Shown here piece by piece: positions 6,066 to 14,300 of a stretch of 15,782 nt of DNA. Each line of letters starts with the position of its first letter. The stretch's first letter is position 1. A program made the translations under genes and the position numbers. The stretch covers positions 1 to 15,782 of the forward strand of contig JAZODH010000077.1 of the NCBI GenBank assembly GCA_045596925.1, written 5' to 3'. The notes below the pieces were generated by a model. The model did no database searches and was not told the origin of the DNA. It saw only the letters and a program-made list of their open reading frames with translations. Source of the DNA: SIG710 sp045596925. GTDB lineage: Bacteria > Bacillota > Clostridia > Oscillospirales > CAG-272.

Positions 6066-7154
6066 ATGAAAGCAGGAAAATTATTCACTAAAACACTGCC
6101 TTTTTGTTGGGCAAAGCTCTTGCTCGGCGGAGCTATGGTGCTGATCCTCGGCATTATTCTTGCACTTTGTCTTGGAATCGGCTATCTTTTCGGTGACGGA
6201 GGTATTGTTGTAGGATTTCTTATCTGGTGCGGAGCTGTCGGAGTTGTTCGTTTTGCAGTGATGCACTATCTCGGATATATGGTCAAGGCAGGGCATATTT
6301 CCGTCATTGCCGAAGCGGCTGTCACGGGTGAGGTTCCCGCAAATCAGGTAAAATACGGCATAGGCAACGTCAAGGAGCGATTTGTCACCTCAAACGTATT
6401 TTTTGCGGTAGATAAGCTGGTCAGCGGTGCTGTAAAGCAGATCCAGCGAGGTATTGGCAAGGTTGCGGATTTCCTGGATTTTATACCCGGTATGGATAAG
6501 GTTGCGGACCTTGCAAAATTCTTTGTCGAGCTCTCTTTGGGATACGTGGACGAATGCTGTCTTGGCTATACATTCTACAAGAAAGAACAGGGTGCATTTG
6601 AAAGCGCATGTGACGGTGTTGTAGTTTATGCACAGAATATCAAAAAACTGCTTGGAAACGCGGCAAAGACGATGCTCAAGGTTATCCTTGCCGTCATTCT
6701 GACCGTAATTGTCATCTTTATCCCGATCGGTCTGCTTTTCAGAGTATTTGATTGGAGCGGACTGCTTGCATTCCTTATCTCATGCCTGCTTACATGGGTG
6801 GTCAAGTTTGCGTTCCTTGACAGCTTTATCCTCTGCCAGACTATGGCGGGTTATATGGAAGCGGCACAGACGACCGAGATCACTTTTGATCTTTATGAAA
6901 AGCTTTGCGGACTTTCGGGCAAATTCAAGGAACTCTTCAATAAGGGAAAGGAAGAAAACCCCGAGATGGCTTATGCGGGAGCTGCGGCAGCTGGTGCTCC
7001 TGCTTTCGAATATGTTCAGCCTCAGACTGTAACCACCTCACCGCCTCCCGCTCCGACTGCAAATGCAGAGAGCCCCGTCTTCTGCGGTCAGTGCGGCACC
7101 AAAAATGCTCCCACAGCGGCATTCTGTACCTCCTGCGGAGCAAAACTCAAGTAA
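6066..7154 (+). CDS. Four-helix membrane protein with a C-terminal zinc ribbon
   Basis: 362 residues with hydrophobic segments at about 13-41, 47-66, 202-226 and 230-255. A long amphipathic central region (about 75-195) includes KQIQRGIGKVADFLDFIPGM. After the last helix comes a cytoplasmic-type tail (about 275-300), an Ala/Pro-rich linker (301-335) and a single zinc ribbon with ligands C340, C343, C354 and C357. The layout is faintly like choline-transporter-like membrane proteins (CYTF followed by acidic/aromatic loop and a paired helix), but I do not trust that as a family call. CGGAGG lies 10 bases before the ATG, and the gap to the previous gene is 18 bases. The zinc ribbon is of the same type as those in its neighbours, which suggests that the ribbons bind each other or a shared partner at the inner face of the membrane. 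Confidence 0.8.
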   Translation: MKAGKLFTKTLPFCWAKLLLGGAMVLILGIILALCLGIGYLFGDGGIVVGFLIWCGAVGVVRFAVMHYLGYMVKAGHISVIAEAAVTGEVPANQVKYGIGNVKERFVTSNVFFAVDKLVSGAVKQIQRGIGKVADFLDFIPGMDKVADLAKFFVELSLGYVDECCLGYTFYKKEQGAFESACDGVVVYAQNIKKLLGNAAKTMLKVILAVILTVIVIFIPIGLLFRVFDWSGLLAFLISCLLTWVVKFAFLDSFILCQTMAGYMEAAQTTEITFDLYEKLCGLSGKFKELFNKGKEENPEMAYAGAAAAGAPAFEYVQPQTVTTSPPPAPTANAESPVFCGQCGTKNAPTAAFCTSCGAKLK

Positions 7155-7172
7155 GAAAGGAAGTAAAAAACT

Positions 7173-7922
7173 ATGAAAAGACTGTTTGCGCTTTTACTCG
7201 CGGCTATTATGCTGCTCTCGCTTACGTCCTGCGATCTCGAATCGATACTCACGGGCGGCAACGAGGGTGTAACAATGGATTACGACTATGAGAAAATGGA
7301 AGAAAACCTCAAGAAGATGAGGGAAGAGGACGGTATTTACATAGAAATGAGCATCGTAAATATCGAAACAGGCGAAACTCCCACCGCCGAAAAGATCATC
7401 TATGCCGAAACCCCCACCGCTTTTTATTATTGCGGCGACGGCGATGAGCTTATCGTTGATTTCTCGGACGATACCAAAGCAGTTACATACACCAAACAGG
7501 AGGACGGTAAGTGGCTGATGACAGAGACCGTCTATGAAGAAGCAGGCATCACCCGAGAGCAGATGGAAGAAAGCTGTTCCTACTACACGATCGCGCTTTT
7601 CGGCTACCTCGGGAATTATAAAATGTTCGAGGGCGCACCTATGAAGAAGACGAGCGAAAAGGTGGCGGGCAGAGAATGTGATCAATTCTCCTACTCTATC
7701 GGACTTTTCGGATACGGTATGGAATATACCTTCTGCATAGATATTGAAACCGGTATGTGCCTTTCCTGGAAGCTCGGCGCTTCTGCAGGTGCCGAGGGCT
7801 CGGGAAGTACAGAATTTACCTGCAAGAAATTTGAAACTCCCTATAAGATCGATATTCCCTCTGGCGCTGATATCGTGACCTCCGAAAATGAAGGCGCAGA
7901 GGAAGAGTGGCAGGGTAAGTAA
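7173..7922 (+). CDS. Lipoprotein of unknown function
   Basis: 249 residues beginning with a type II signal peptide: MKR, a hydrophobic core and the lipobox LTSC, so Cys20 should be lipidated and the mature protein anchored outside the membrane. The mature part is mostly beta-strand, with no membrane segment. It has two landmarks, VAGRECDQF (164-172) and DIETGMCLSWK (190-200). The same pattern (TIAGSQCIKI and SRDTGLLFAQN) occurs in the C-terminal third of the next lipoprotein, so I infer a shared domain, perhaps a LolA/LppX-like half-barrel. Four Cys residues remain after Cys20 in the exported part besides the landmark ones, possibly for disulfides. GAAAGGAAG lies about 11 bases before the ATG, and it sits 18 bases behind the previous gene. 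Confidence 0.8.
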   Translation: MKRLFALLLAAIMLLSLTSCDLESILTGGNEGVTMDYDYEKMEENLKKMREEDGIYIEMSIVNIETGETPTAEKIIYAETPTAFYYCGDGDELIVDFSDDTKAVTYTKQEDGKWLMTETVYEEAGITREQMEESCSYYTIALFGYLGNYKMFEGAPMKKTSEKVAGRECDQFSYSIGLFGYGMEYTFCIDIETGMCLSWKLGASAGAEGSGSTEFTCKKFETPYKIDIPSGADIVTSENEGAEEEWQGK

Positions 7923-7948
7923 CAGCGTTTTGAATTGGAGAAAATACA

Positions 7949-9970
7949 ATGAGAAAAATATTGACGTTTTTAATAGTGGCGTTTATGTTGTTTTCGATGG
8001 TCTCTTGTGATCTCGGAGGCGGTAAAGATTCCGAGGACTTCGGTGAGGCACAGGAAGGTTTTGAAAACATCGAGGATTCAGACAACAAGGAAACTATAGA
8101 GAAAAATATCAAAGACGTTTTCGGCGTAAAGATCACGCTTCCCGAAGCCGAGGACTACGCGGGCGCAACCATTGGCGGCTCGAGCATGTCGATGTATATG
8201 GTTACGATGACCGAGCCCAAGGTGAATGCGGAGGAATTCTTTGCGGATATCGCTTCGGCTTTTTCCTCCTGGGAAGCCAATGAGGATACACTTACCTACT
8301 CTCGCACGACGGATAAGGTTCTTTACGGCGCCGTTATTGCAATGGAGGGCGACCTGCTTACGATCGCCTTTTCAATGACCGATAACGAGCTGATAGAGGG
8401 AATGACGTCGGGTCCTACCGAATTTATAAAGGAGATCGAAAAGTATTCCGGCGTAAAGCTCGAATTTCCTTCGTTCGTTACCTCGGTGGGACTTCCCTCG
8501 CTTTCAAATGACGGCGCAAAGGCTCAGTACGGCGGAATGCTCCTCAACGGAAGTGCAAACCTCAATGAAGAAAACTTTCTGGCGCTTGCAGATGCTCTTA
8601 GCTCCCAACTGTCGGGTTATACGATGGTCGAGGGCGAGGCAGAAAGCTGGGGACCCGAGGCGGTGCTCCAATGGATCGACAACAGTGATGAGAGCAGATA
8701 TTTCGAGCTTGAGTTTTATGACCTTGACGGTATGCAGTACGTTGAATTTGCTTACCATTACACAGACAGAAGCCTTCTTCCCGCTTGGCCGAGCGATCAG
8801 ATAGACGCCTTCTTCGGCAAGGCGATCGCTCTTCCCGCTTACAGCGGCAACTACAAAGAGCTTGAAGTCTCGGAATATAAAAACGAGCAGCCGGGAGAAT
8901 ATTCGGAATATCTCGATCACATCGCGGTATATATGACCTGGACCGAGGAAGAGGAGCTTGATCCTTGGCTTGCATCGATCGAGAGCGCAGGCTATGCGAA
9001 GACCGCGGGCGACTATACAGATGAATACATCTATGTAAAGGATCTCGGAAACGGGCTCTATGCAAACGTTTCCGCGGAATACGACAGCTACGGCGGACGG
9101 CTTACGATCACGGTTGAAAAGGAAGAGCTCACGGGTCTTGAATGGCCTGCAGAGCACATAAAGACACAATACGGCGCTGAGTTTGCCGCGCTGCTTCCCG
9201 CAATAGCGGAAGCCCCCCGCCGTGTCTTTGACGTCGAGAACAACTACATTTACATCAGAAATAACCTTGATACCGAAGCGGTTGAGACTTGGTGCGCCGC
9301 AATGCGCGCCGCAGGCTTTGAGGAAACTACCAAGACATCAGAAAGAGCTAAGTACTCGATGATCTTCGATAACTACGATCAGGTAGAAGTCTCGCTTTCG
9401 TTTGGCGAGAATTACGGAACCTTTTACGTTGATTATGAAAAATACGAGGGACCGGGCTTTACACTTCCGACAAACGCCTATATTGAATATACGTACGCAT
9501 ATTCATCAAATCCCGACAGCAAAATTACCTATAAGGTAACCAAGATCGGCGAGGATTACTATTTTGATTCCGGCGCATTGTCGAAGACCTATTTCAAGTA
9601 CGATGCATCCGCAAAGACCTGGACGAGATATAACGGTATGAGCTTAGGCGACTCGATCATGTGGATAAAGGCGGATAAAGTACTTGACAGATACGGCGTA
9701 GATAAGGCTTTGAAGAGTTCTATGAACTATCTCTTTTATACAAAGACGAACTATATGGTGGAAGATCAGTCAACAACAAAGACGATAGCCGGCTCGCAGT
9801 GTATCAAAATAACCTCCACTCAGAGCACGGCCGAATACTGGCTGAGCCGCGATACGGGATTGCTCTTTGCACAGAACGCGTTTACCCTTATCGAGGTCGT
9901 TAAATACGATACCTCGGTCAAGAGTTTGGCGGATGCAGGAATAACTGCGGATATGTTACCGAATGAATGA
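7949..9970 (+). CDS. Large lipoprotein with four tandem alpha/beta repeats
   Basis: 673 residues starting with a type II signal peptide and the lipobox MVSC (lipidated Cys20), then a Gly/Asp/Glu-rich spacer. Four divergent repeats of about 100-115 residues follow (roughly 49-145, 157-272, 280-391 and 397-497). Each has a hydrophobic 'G..(I/L).(L/F)P' opening, a strand, an amphipathic helix containing W/L...L or AGF/AGY, a charged turn and two final strands. The repeats resemble the C-terminal domain of the zinc-ribbon protein at 5208. Residues about 500-673 form a separate beta-rich domain shared with the preceding lipoprotein (TIAGSQC, then RDTGLLFAQN). Acidic throughout. GGAG at 7936-7939 lies before the ATG. 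Probably an envelope receptor or scaffold; no enzyme motif is seen. Confidence 0.8.
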   Translation: MRKILTFLIVAFMLFSMVSCDLGGGKDSEDFGEAQEGFENIEDSDNKETIEKNIKDVFGVKITLPEAEDYAGATIGGSSMSMYMVTMTEPKVNAEEFFADIASAFSSWEANEDTLTYSRTTDKVLYGAVIAMEGDLLTIAFSMTDNELIEGMTSGPTEFIKEIEKYSGVKLEFPSFVTSVGLPSLSNDGAKAQYGGMLLNGSANLNEENFLALADALSSQLSGYTMVEGEAESWGPEAVLQWIDNSDESRYFELEFYDLDGMQYVEFAYHYTDRSLLPAWPSDQIDAFFGKAIALPAYSGNYKELEVSEYKNEQPGEYSEYLDHIAVYMTWTEEEELDPWLASIESAGYAKTAGDYTDEYIYVKDLGNGLYANVSAEYDSYGGRLTITVEKEELTGLEWPAEHIKTQYGAEFAALLPAIAEAPRRVFDVENNYIYIRNNLDTEAVETWCAAMRAAGFEETTKTSERAKYSMIFDNYDQVEVSLSFGENYGTFYVDYEKYEGPGFTLPTNAYIEYTYAYSSNPDSKITYKVTKIGEDYYFDSGALSKTYFKYDASAKTWTRYNGMSLGDSIMWIKADKVLDRYGVDKALKSSMNYLFYTKTNYMVEDQSTTKTIAGSQCIKITSTQSTAEYWLSRDTGLLFAQNAFTLIEVVKYDTSVKSLADAGITADMLPNE

Positions 9971-9985
9971 TACGGAGGTGTTATC

Positions 9986-10717
9986 ATGCCAAAGAAATGT
10001 GATCAATGCGGTGCGGATATAGCACCCGGTGCGGCGTTCTGCACCAACTGCGGATCAAAAGCACCCGAGGAAGTGGTCGTTGTCCGGCAACCTGAAGAAG
10101 AGCCCGTAAAAGAAACTGTCAAAGAGGACGTATGTATGAAGTGCGGAAGCGTACTTGCTGATGGCGCGGCTTTCTGCACATCTTGCGGAACTCCGAGAGG
10201 GGCGGCTCCGACCGAATCTCCCGTTTCCCAACCTCAGCCTCAGCCCCAACCTCAGCCTCAGCCCCAACCTCAGCCTCAACCCCAACCTCAGCCTCAACCT
10301 CAGTACGTTCAGGAGCCTTCGAGGCAGCAATATACCCAACCCGCACAGCAGTATGCTCAACCGCAGTATGTTCAGCCGCCTCAGCAGACGGTATATGCCT
10401 CTCCGCAGGCGGTACCTGCAAGCGCAAGTGATAAGACCGACAAGGTAGTCGGCACGGGTGCATATTTTTGGCTGATGTTTCTTTACGCGCTGCCTGTAAT
10501 AGGATTCCTTGTTTGCCTTATTATGGGCTTTGCGGCAAAAAATAAGAATCTCAAGCATTTTGCCCGTGCAATTCTGATTTGGGTACTTGTGGGACTTATC
10601 CTCTCTGCCATCATCTCGATCGCAGTATATTTCCTTATCGGTTCGTTAGGCGATCTCGCGGGATTGGATCTCGGCTCATTGTTTGAAGGCTTCGGAATTG
10701 GCGGCTTTGGCGGATAA
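9986..10717 (+). CDS. Double zinc-ribbon protein with a Pro-Gln linker and two membrane helices
   Basis: 243 residues. Two zinc ribbons open the protein, with ligands C5/C8/C19/C22 and C50/C53/C64/C67; both have ten residues between the CxxC pairs and Phe just before the second pair. A low-complexity Q-P stretch (about 82-108) and a Gln/Tyr-rich linker (to about 148) follow. Two hydrophobic helices lie at about 161-185 and 195-220, and the tail is Gly/Phe-rich. No signal peptide, so the ribbons should be cytoplasmic and the helices embedded in the membrane. ACGGAGGTG (9972-9980) precedes the ATG, 15 bases behind the previous gene. The long flexible linker would let the ribbons reach partners away from the membrane. 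Function unknown. Confidence 0.82.
   Translation: MPKKCDQCGADIAPGAAFCTNCGSKAPEEVVVVRQPEEEPVKETVKEDVCMKCGSVLADGAAFCTSCGTPRGAAPTESPVSQPQPQPQPQPQPQPQPQPQPQPQPQYVQEPSRQQYTQPAQQYAQPQYVQPPQQTVYASPQAVPASASDKTDKVVGTGAYFWLMFLYALPVIGFLVCLIMGFAAKNKNLKHFARAILIWVLVGLILSAIISIAVYFLIGSLGDLAGLDLGSLFEGFGIGGFGG
10229..10300 (+). repeat. Tandem 18-bp repeat encoding (QP)n
   Basis: Four copies of an 18-base unit (CAACCTCAGCCTCAGCCC and close variants with CAA/CAG and CCC/CCT changes) encode an uninterrupted Gln-Pro series. All differences are synonymous. Unit number probably varies between strains by slippage, always in frame. Confidence 0.9.
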
Positions 10718-10761
10718 TTTGCGGGCAGATGCCCAAAAATAATATAAAGGAGAAATTAATT

Positions 10762-11241
10762 ATGGCATTCTGTGAAAAATGCGGAACAAAGATGGAGGAA
10801 GGGGCAAAATTTTGCTCAAACTGCGGTAACACCGTAGGAGCTCCGAGCGAGCCCGTACAGCCCCAAGCGGAAGAAAAGAAGAACGATCTTTCCGATAAGG
10901 TCGCGTCACTCAATAACACCGCGGATACAACGGAAGAGTTTGACGCTGCTGATATTGAGAAGAACAAGTTAATGGCAGTACTTGCTTACATAATCTTCCT
11001 TATTCCTCTCCTTGCGGCAAAGGATTCGCCTTTTGCCAAATACCACACCAATCAGGGGCTTGTACTTTTCCTTGCGGCTATTGCATCGGGAGTGATTATG
11101 GTGATCCCCATACTCGGTTGGATCATTGCTCCTATTGCGAGCATCCTGATTACCGTTCTCGCCGTTATCGGAATCATCAACGCGCTGAACGGTAAGGCTA
11201 AAGAGCTTCCTATTATTGGCAAATTTAAGATCATCAAATAA
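10762..11241 (+). CDS. Zinc-ribbon membrane protein, DUF4870/Tic20-like
   Basis: The start at 10762 gives 159 residues beginning MAFCEKCGTKM. I prefer it to the in-frame ATG at 10729 because AAAGGAG (10747-10753) stands about 8 bases before it and the zinc ribbon then begins at the N-terminus as in its neighbours. The ribbon has ligands C4, C7, C18 and C21. An acidic linker leads to a domain with KNKLMAVLAYIIFLIPLL and FAKYHTNQGLVLFL, which matches DUF4870/Tic20-like small membrane proteins, with about three helices (69-86, 99-117 and 119-143). The final Gly-Lys-Ala-Lys-Glu-Leu-Pro turn is also typical of that family. Last gene of the operon, 44 bases behind the previous one. The role of the family in bacteria is unknown. 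Confidence 0.82.
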   Translation: MAFCEKCGTKMEEGAKFCSNCGNTVGAPSEPVQPQAEEKKNDLSDKVASLNNTADTTEEFDAADIEKNKLMAVLAYIIFLIPLLAAKDSPFAKYHTNQGLVLFLAAIASGVIMVIPILGWIIAPIASILITVLAVIGIINALNGKAKELPIIGKFKIIK

Positions 11242-11253
11242 ATAGTCAGCGTA

Positions 11254-11300
11254 AAACGGGCGGTGACGGTCATAAACGACCGCCAACCGCCTGTTTCCTT
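11254..11300 (+). terminator. Two-part stem, probable terminator at the end of the zinc-ribbon operon
   Basis: AAACGGGCGGT (11254-11264) pairs with ACCGCCTGTTT (11286-11296), with one G-T wobble. Inside it CGGTC (11267-11271) pairs with GACCG (11278-11282) around a short loop. The tail TTTCCTT is only moderately T-rich, so some read-through into the surface-protein gene at 11318 is possible. No separate promoter is evident between the two. Confidence 0.65.
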
Positions 11301-11317
11301 AACGAACGGAGGAAGAT

Positions 11318-14300
11318 ATGCTTCGATATTATAATAAAATAATTGCCGCCGTCCTTGCGATTGCAATGGCATTCGGTCTGGCGGCACCTGCATACGCCAC
11401 GGGCATCACTGACGGCTTCGTTATCGAAAATGGCGTTCTGACCGCATACACGGGCGATGACACCGTGGTGAGAGTGCCCGATAGCGTTACCGCGATCGCA
11501 AACGGTGCGTTCAGGAACAACACGACTATGACAGAGCTGTACCTTGGCAAGAACGTGGTATCAATAGATAACAACATCGCCTACGGTGCTGCCGCTCTGA
11601 CAACCGTTCATCTCCCGGACGGAGATACGCCTGTCGCGGTGGCCGGCTCTGCTTTTTCCGGTTGTGAAAATCTGACCACGCTGGTGCTCGGACCGAGCGT
11701 TGTCAGCGTGGCGGAGAATTTTCTTAACATTTCCACTCTGCAACAGATCGTTGCCGACCCGGAAAACACCTGGTACTATAGCCGTGATGGTGTTCTTTTC
11801 AGGAGAGAAAGCTCTGCCACCGATCTCACCTTGGTGCGGATGCCGAGAAACAGTCCGATCACGGATTACACCGTGCCGAGTGATTGCTACGTGACTGCCA
11901 TCGGTGAATATGCTTTTTATTGTTGCAACAATCTGACTTCGGTGGAGATCGCGGCGGGAGTAAAGGAGATCCGCTACGAGGCTTTCAGCCACTGTGCAAA
12001 TCTGAAGTCCATCGATATGGGTCCCGACGTGCAGGAATTGGATGCTTATGCCTTCTATTACTGCACCGCGCTCGAGAGTCTGACACTGTCGCCCGCGCTT
12101 GACGACGTTCTGACATCGACCTCAGGTACGCTGAGCGGCTCTCCGCTGAAGACCTTGATCGTACCCAAGAATGCTGCATTCATTCCCGCAAATATGATGT
12201 TCAAGGATACCTTGACAGAGATCATAGTCGAGGACGGGAATCCCGTGTTCACCTCGGCAGACGGGGTGCTGTATACTGCAGACCCGAGAAATGCCAATGC
12301 GACGGGCGATACTCTGCTTGCTTATCCCAGAGCAAAGGCAGATGAAAACTATTCTATACTCGAAGGCACAAAGACCGTCGGTAAGGATGCGTTCGGAGAT
12401 AATAAGCTTCTCTCAAAGGTAACGATGCCCGAAAGCCTTGAAGTGATAAAGCAGGCGGCGTTTGCTTACTGTTATGGGCTTACGGAGATAGTACTCGGAA
12501 AGAACGTCCATACGCTTGAATACGATGCGTTCTATCGCTGTAATAATATGACAAGCTTTACTCTTTCGGAAAAGCTGACCCCCGAAACTGTCAATAACAG
12601 CGTCGTGGGGGGATGTAATAAGCTGACTACGCTTTACGTCCCTGCAGCGGCGGAATTCGTACCGAATTCGATCGCAAAATTCGGCACTCTGACCGAAATC
12701 GCGGTGGAAGACGGCAATTCACGTTATTTTTCGGACCACGGTGTGCTCTATGAGCGCACCGAGGAGGACGGACAGCTTCTGCACACCTATCCGCGCGCAA
12801 AGGCGGACGAGGGATATGCCATCCTCGAAGGCACAAAGAGCGTCGGTAAGGATGCGTTCGGAGATAATAAGCTTCTCACAAAGGTAACGATGCCCGAAAG
12901 TCTTGAAGTGATAAAGCAGGCGGCGTTTGCTCACTGTTATGGTCTTACGGAGATAGTACTCGGAAAGAACGTCCATACGCTTGAATACGATGCGTTCTAT
13001 GGCTGTAATAATATGACAAGCTTTACCCTCTCGGAAAAGCTGACCCCCGAAACTGTCAATAACAGCGTCGTGGGTGGGTCCGAAAAGCTGACAACGCTTT
13101 ATGTACCTGCAACAGCGGAGTACGCGCCACCGTCACTCTATCGGCATAGTGCGCTTGAGAATATTTTCGTAATTGATGAGGCGGGAAACCGCGATGCGCT
13201 CGGAGTTGCATACTTCTCCTCGGATGGAGTTCTGTTCAGCGCAGACGGAACGACCTTGATACAGATCCCGACAGCCAAGCAGATAACCGAGTACGCGATC
13301 CCCGAAACGGTCACTGTCATCGGCGAAAGAGCCGCGTATGACCACAAGTATCTGCAATCGGTTTCGATCCCCGCGGGGGTTACCGAAATAGGAAGATATG
13401 CCTTTGCATACTGTGATGAGCTGTCGCTGATCATGGCAATGGGATGCAACCCCGAAACCATAGGCTCGTCTGCACTTGATGCTAACGATAATGTGGCGAT
13501 AGTGTGCGACGAGGGCAGCTCGCTCGTGGAGCACGCCATATATCATAAGCTCGTTTACGTCACGGGCGGCAATCTGATCACTGCCAAAGTCGAAAAGAAG
13601 CTGACGGGAAGTGACGGCTATACTGAAGATTCTCTTTCCTCTTACCGCGTCAGCGTATTCCTCGGCGATAACGGAACGGCGGAGGAATATGAATTCCCTG
13701 CCTATACAGCAGGTGACTATATTCTGATCCCCGCTGAAAAGACTGCGAACAACGGTGAGAGCATCAAGGACTACAGTAAGGTGACCGTCCGCCTTATCTC
13801 CAAAACGGGAGAATGCGAGGAAAGCGTCACCTTGGTCGAGCTTGATGAAAACAAATGCGCCGAGGTGACTCTCCGCGCGGCGCAAAAGGGCTACGTAACG
13901 GGAACCGTCACTGCGCAGAGCCGTGCCACGGTTGCTATATACGATAGCGAGGGAGCGCACATTCAAACAATGAATCTGAACTCCGGAAAATATACGAGCG
14001 ACTATCTTCCTGCGGGAAATTACACGGTCGTAGCACTCCAGGGTAAAGTCAGAAATTGGATTCAGAATTCACTTTCCGACTACGAAACGCTCGGAATGCA
14101 GGAGGGCAGCGATTACGTTAAGAGCACGGTAAAGCTTATAAACGGCGAGATAGCGGTGCAGGATATCACCATATCCAAGGAGAGCACATATGCCTCGGTA
14201 TGGCTCGACGAGGGCAAGACCTCGTATCTCTTGCTTGACAGCGAGGTCACAGCATCGGGAAGGATAGATTTCCGCCTGAGCTACAGCCTTAAGGAAGAAT

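Noticed and set aside
6066..7154. Choline-transporter-like family membership of the four-helix zinc-ribbon protein
   Set aside because: Only a vague resemblance in the paired C-terminal helices; too few helices and no diagnostic motif that I can point to.
7194..7949. Minus-strand open frame of 251 codons opposite the lipoprotein at 7173
   Set aside because: It lies entirely antisense to a gene with a clear lipobox and ribosome binding site, its product is Cys/Phe/His-rich without family features, and no ribosome binding site is evident.
8504..9169. Minus-strand open frame of 221 codons opposite the four-repeat lipoprotein
   Set aside because: Antisense shadow of repeat-coding sequence, without ribosome binding site or recognisable motif.
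10229..10300. CRISPR-like array
   Set aside because: The repeats are contiguous 18-bp coding units without spacers and encode a Gln-Pro linker.
10729..10761. Upstream ATG start for the DUF4870-like gene
   Set aside because: It lacks a good ribosome binding site, while the ATG at 10762 has AAAGGAG and puts the zinc ribbon at the N-terminus as in the neighbouring proteins.
13133..13966. Minus-strand open frame of 277 codons opposite the leucine-rich-repeat gene
   Set aside because: Antisense to clear repeat-coding sequence; no domain, no start signal; a by-product of codon bias.
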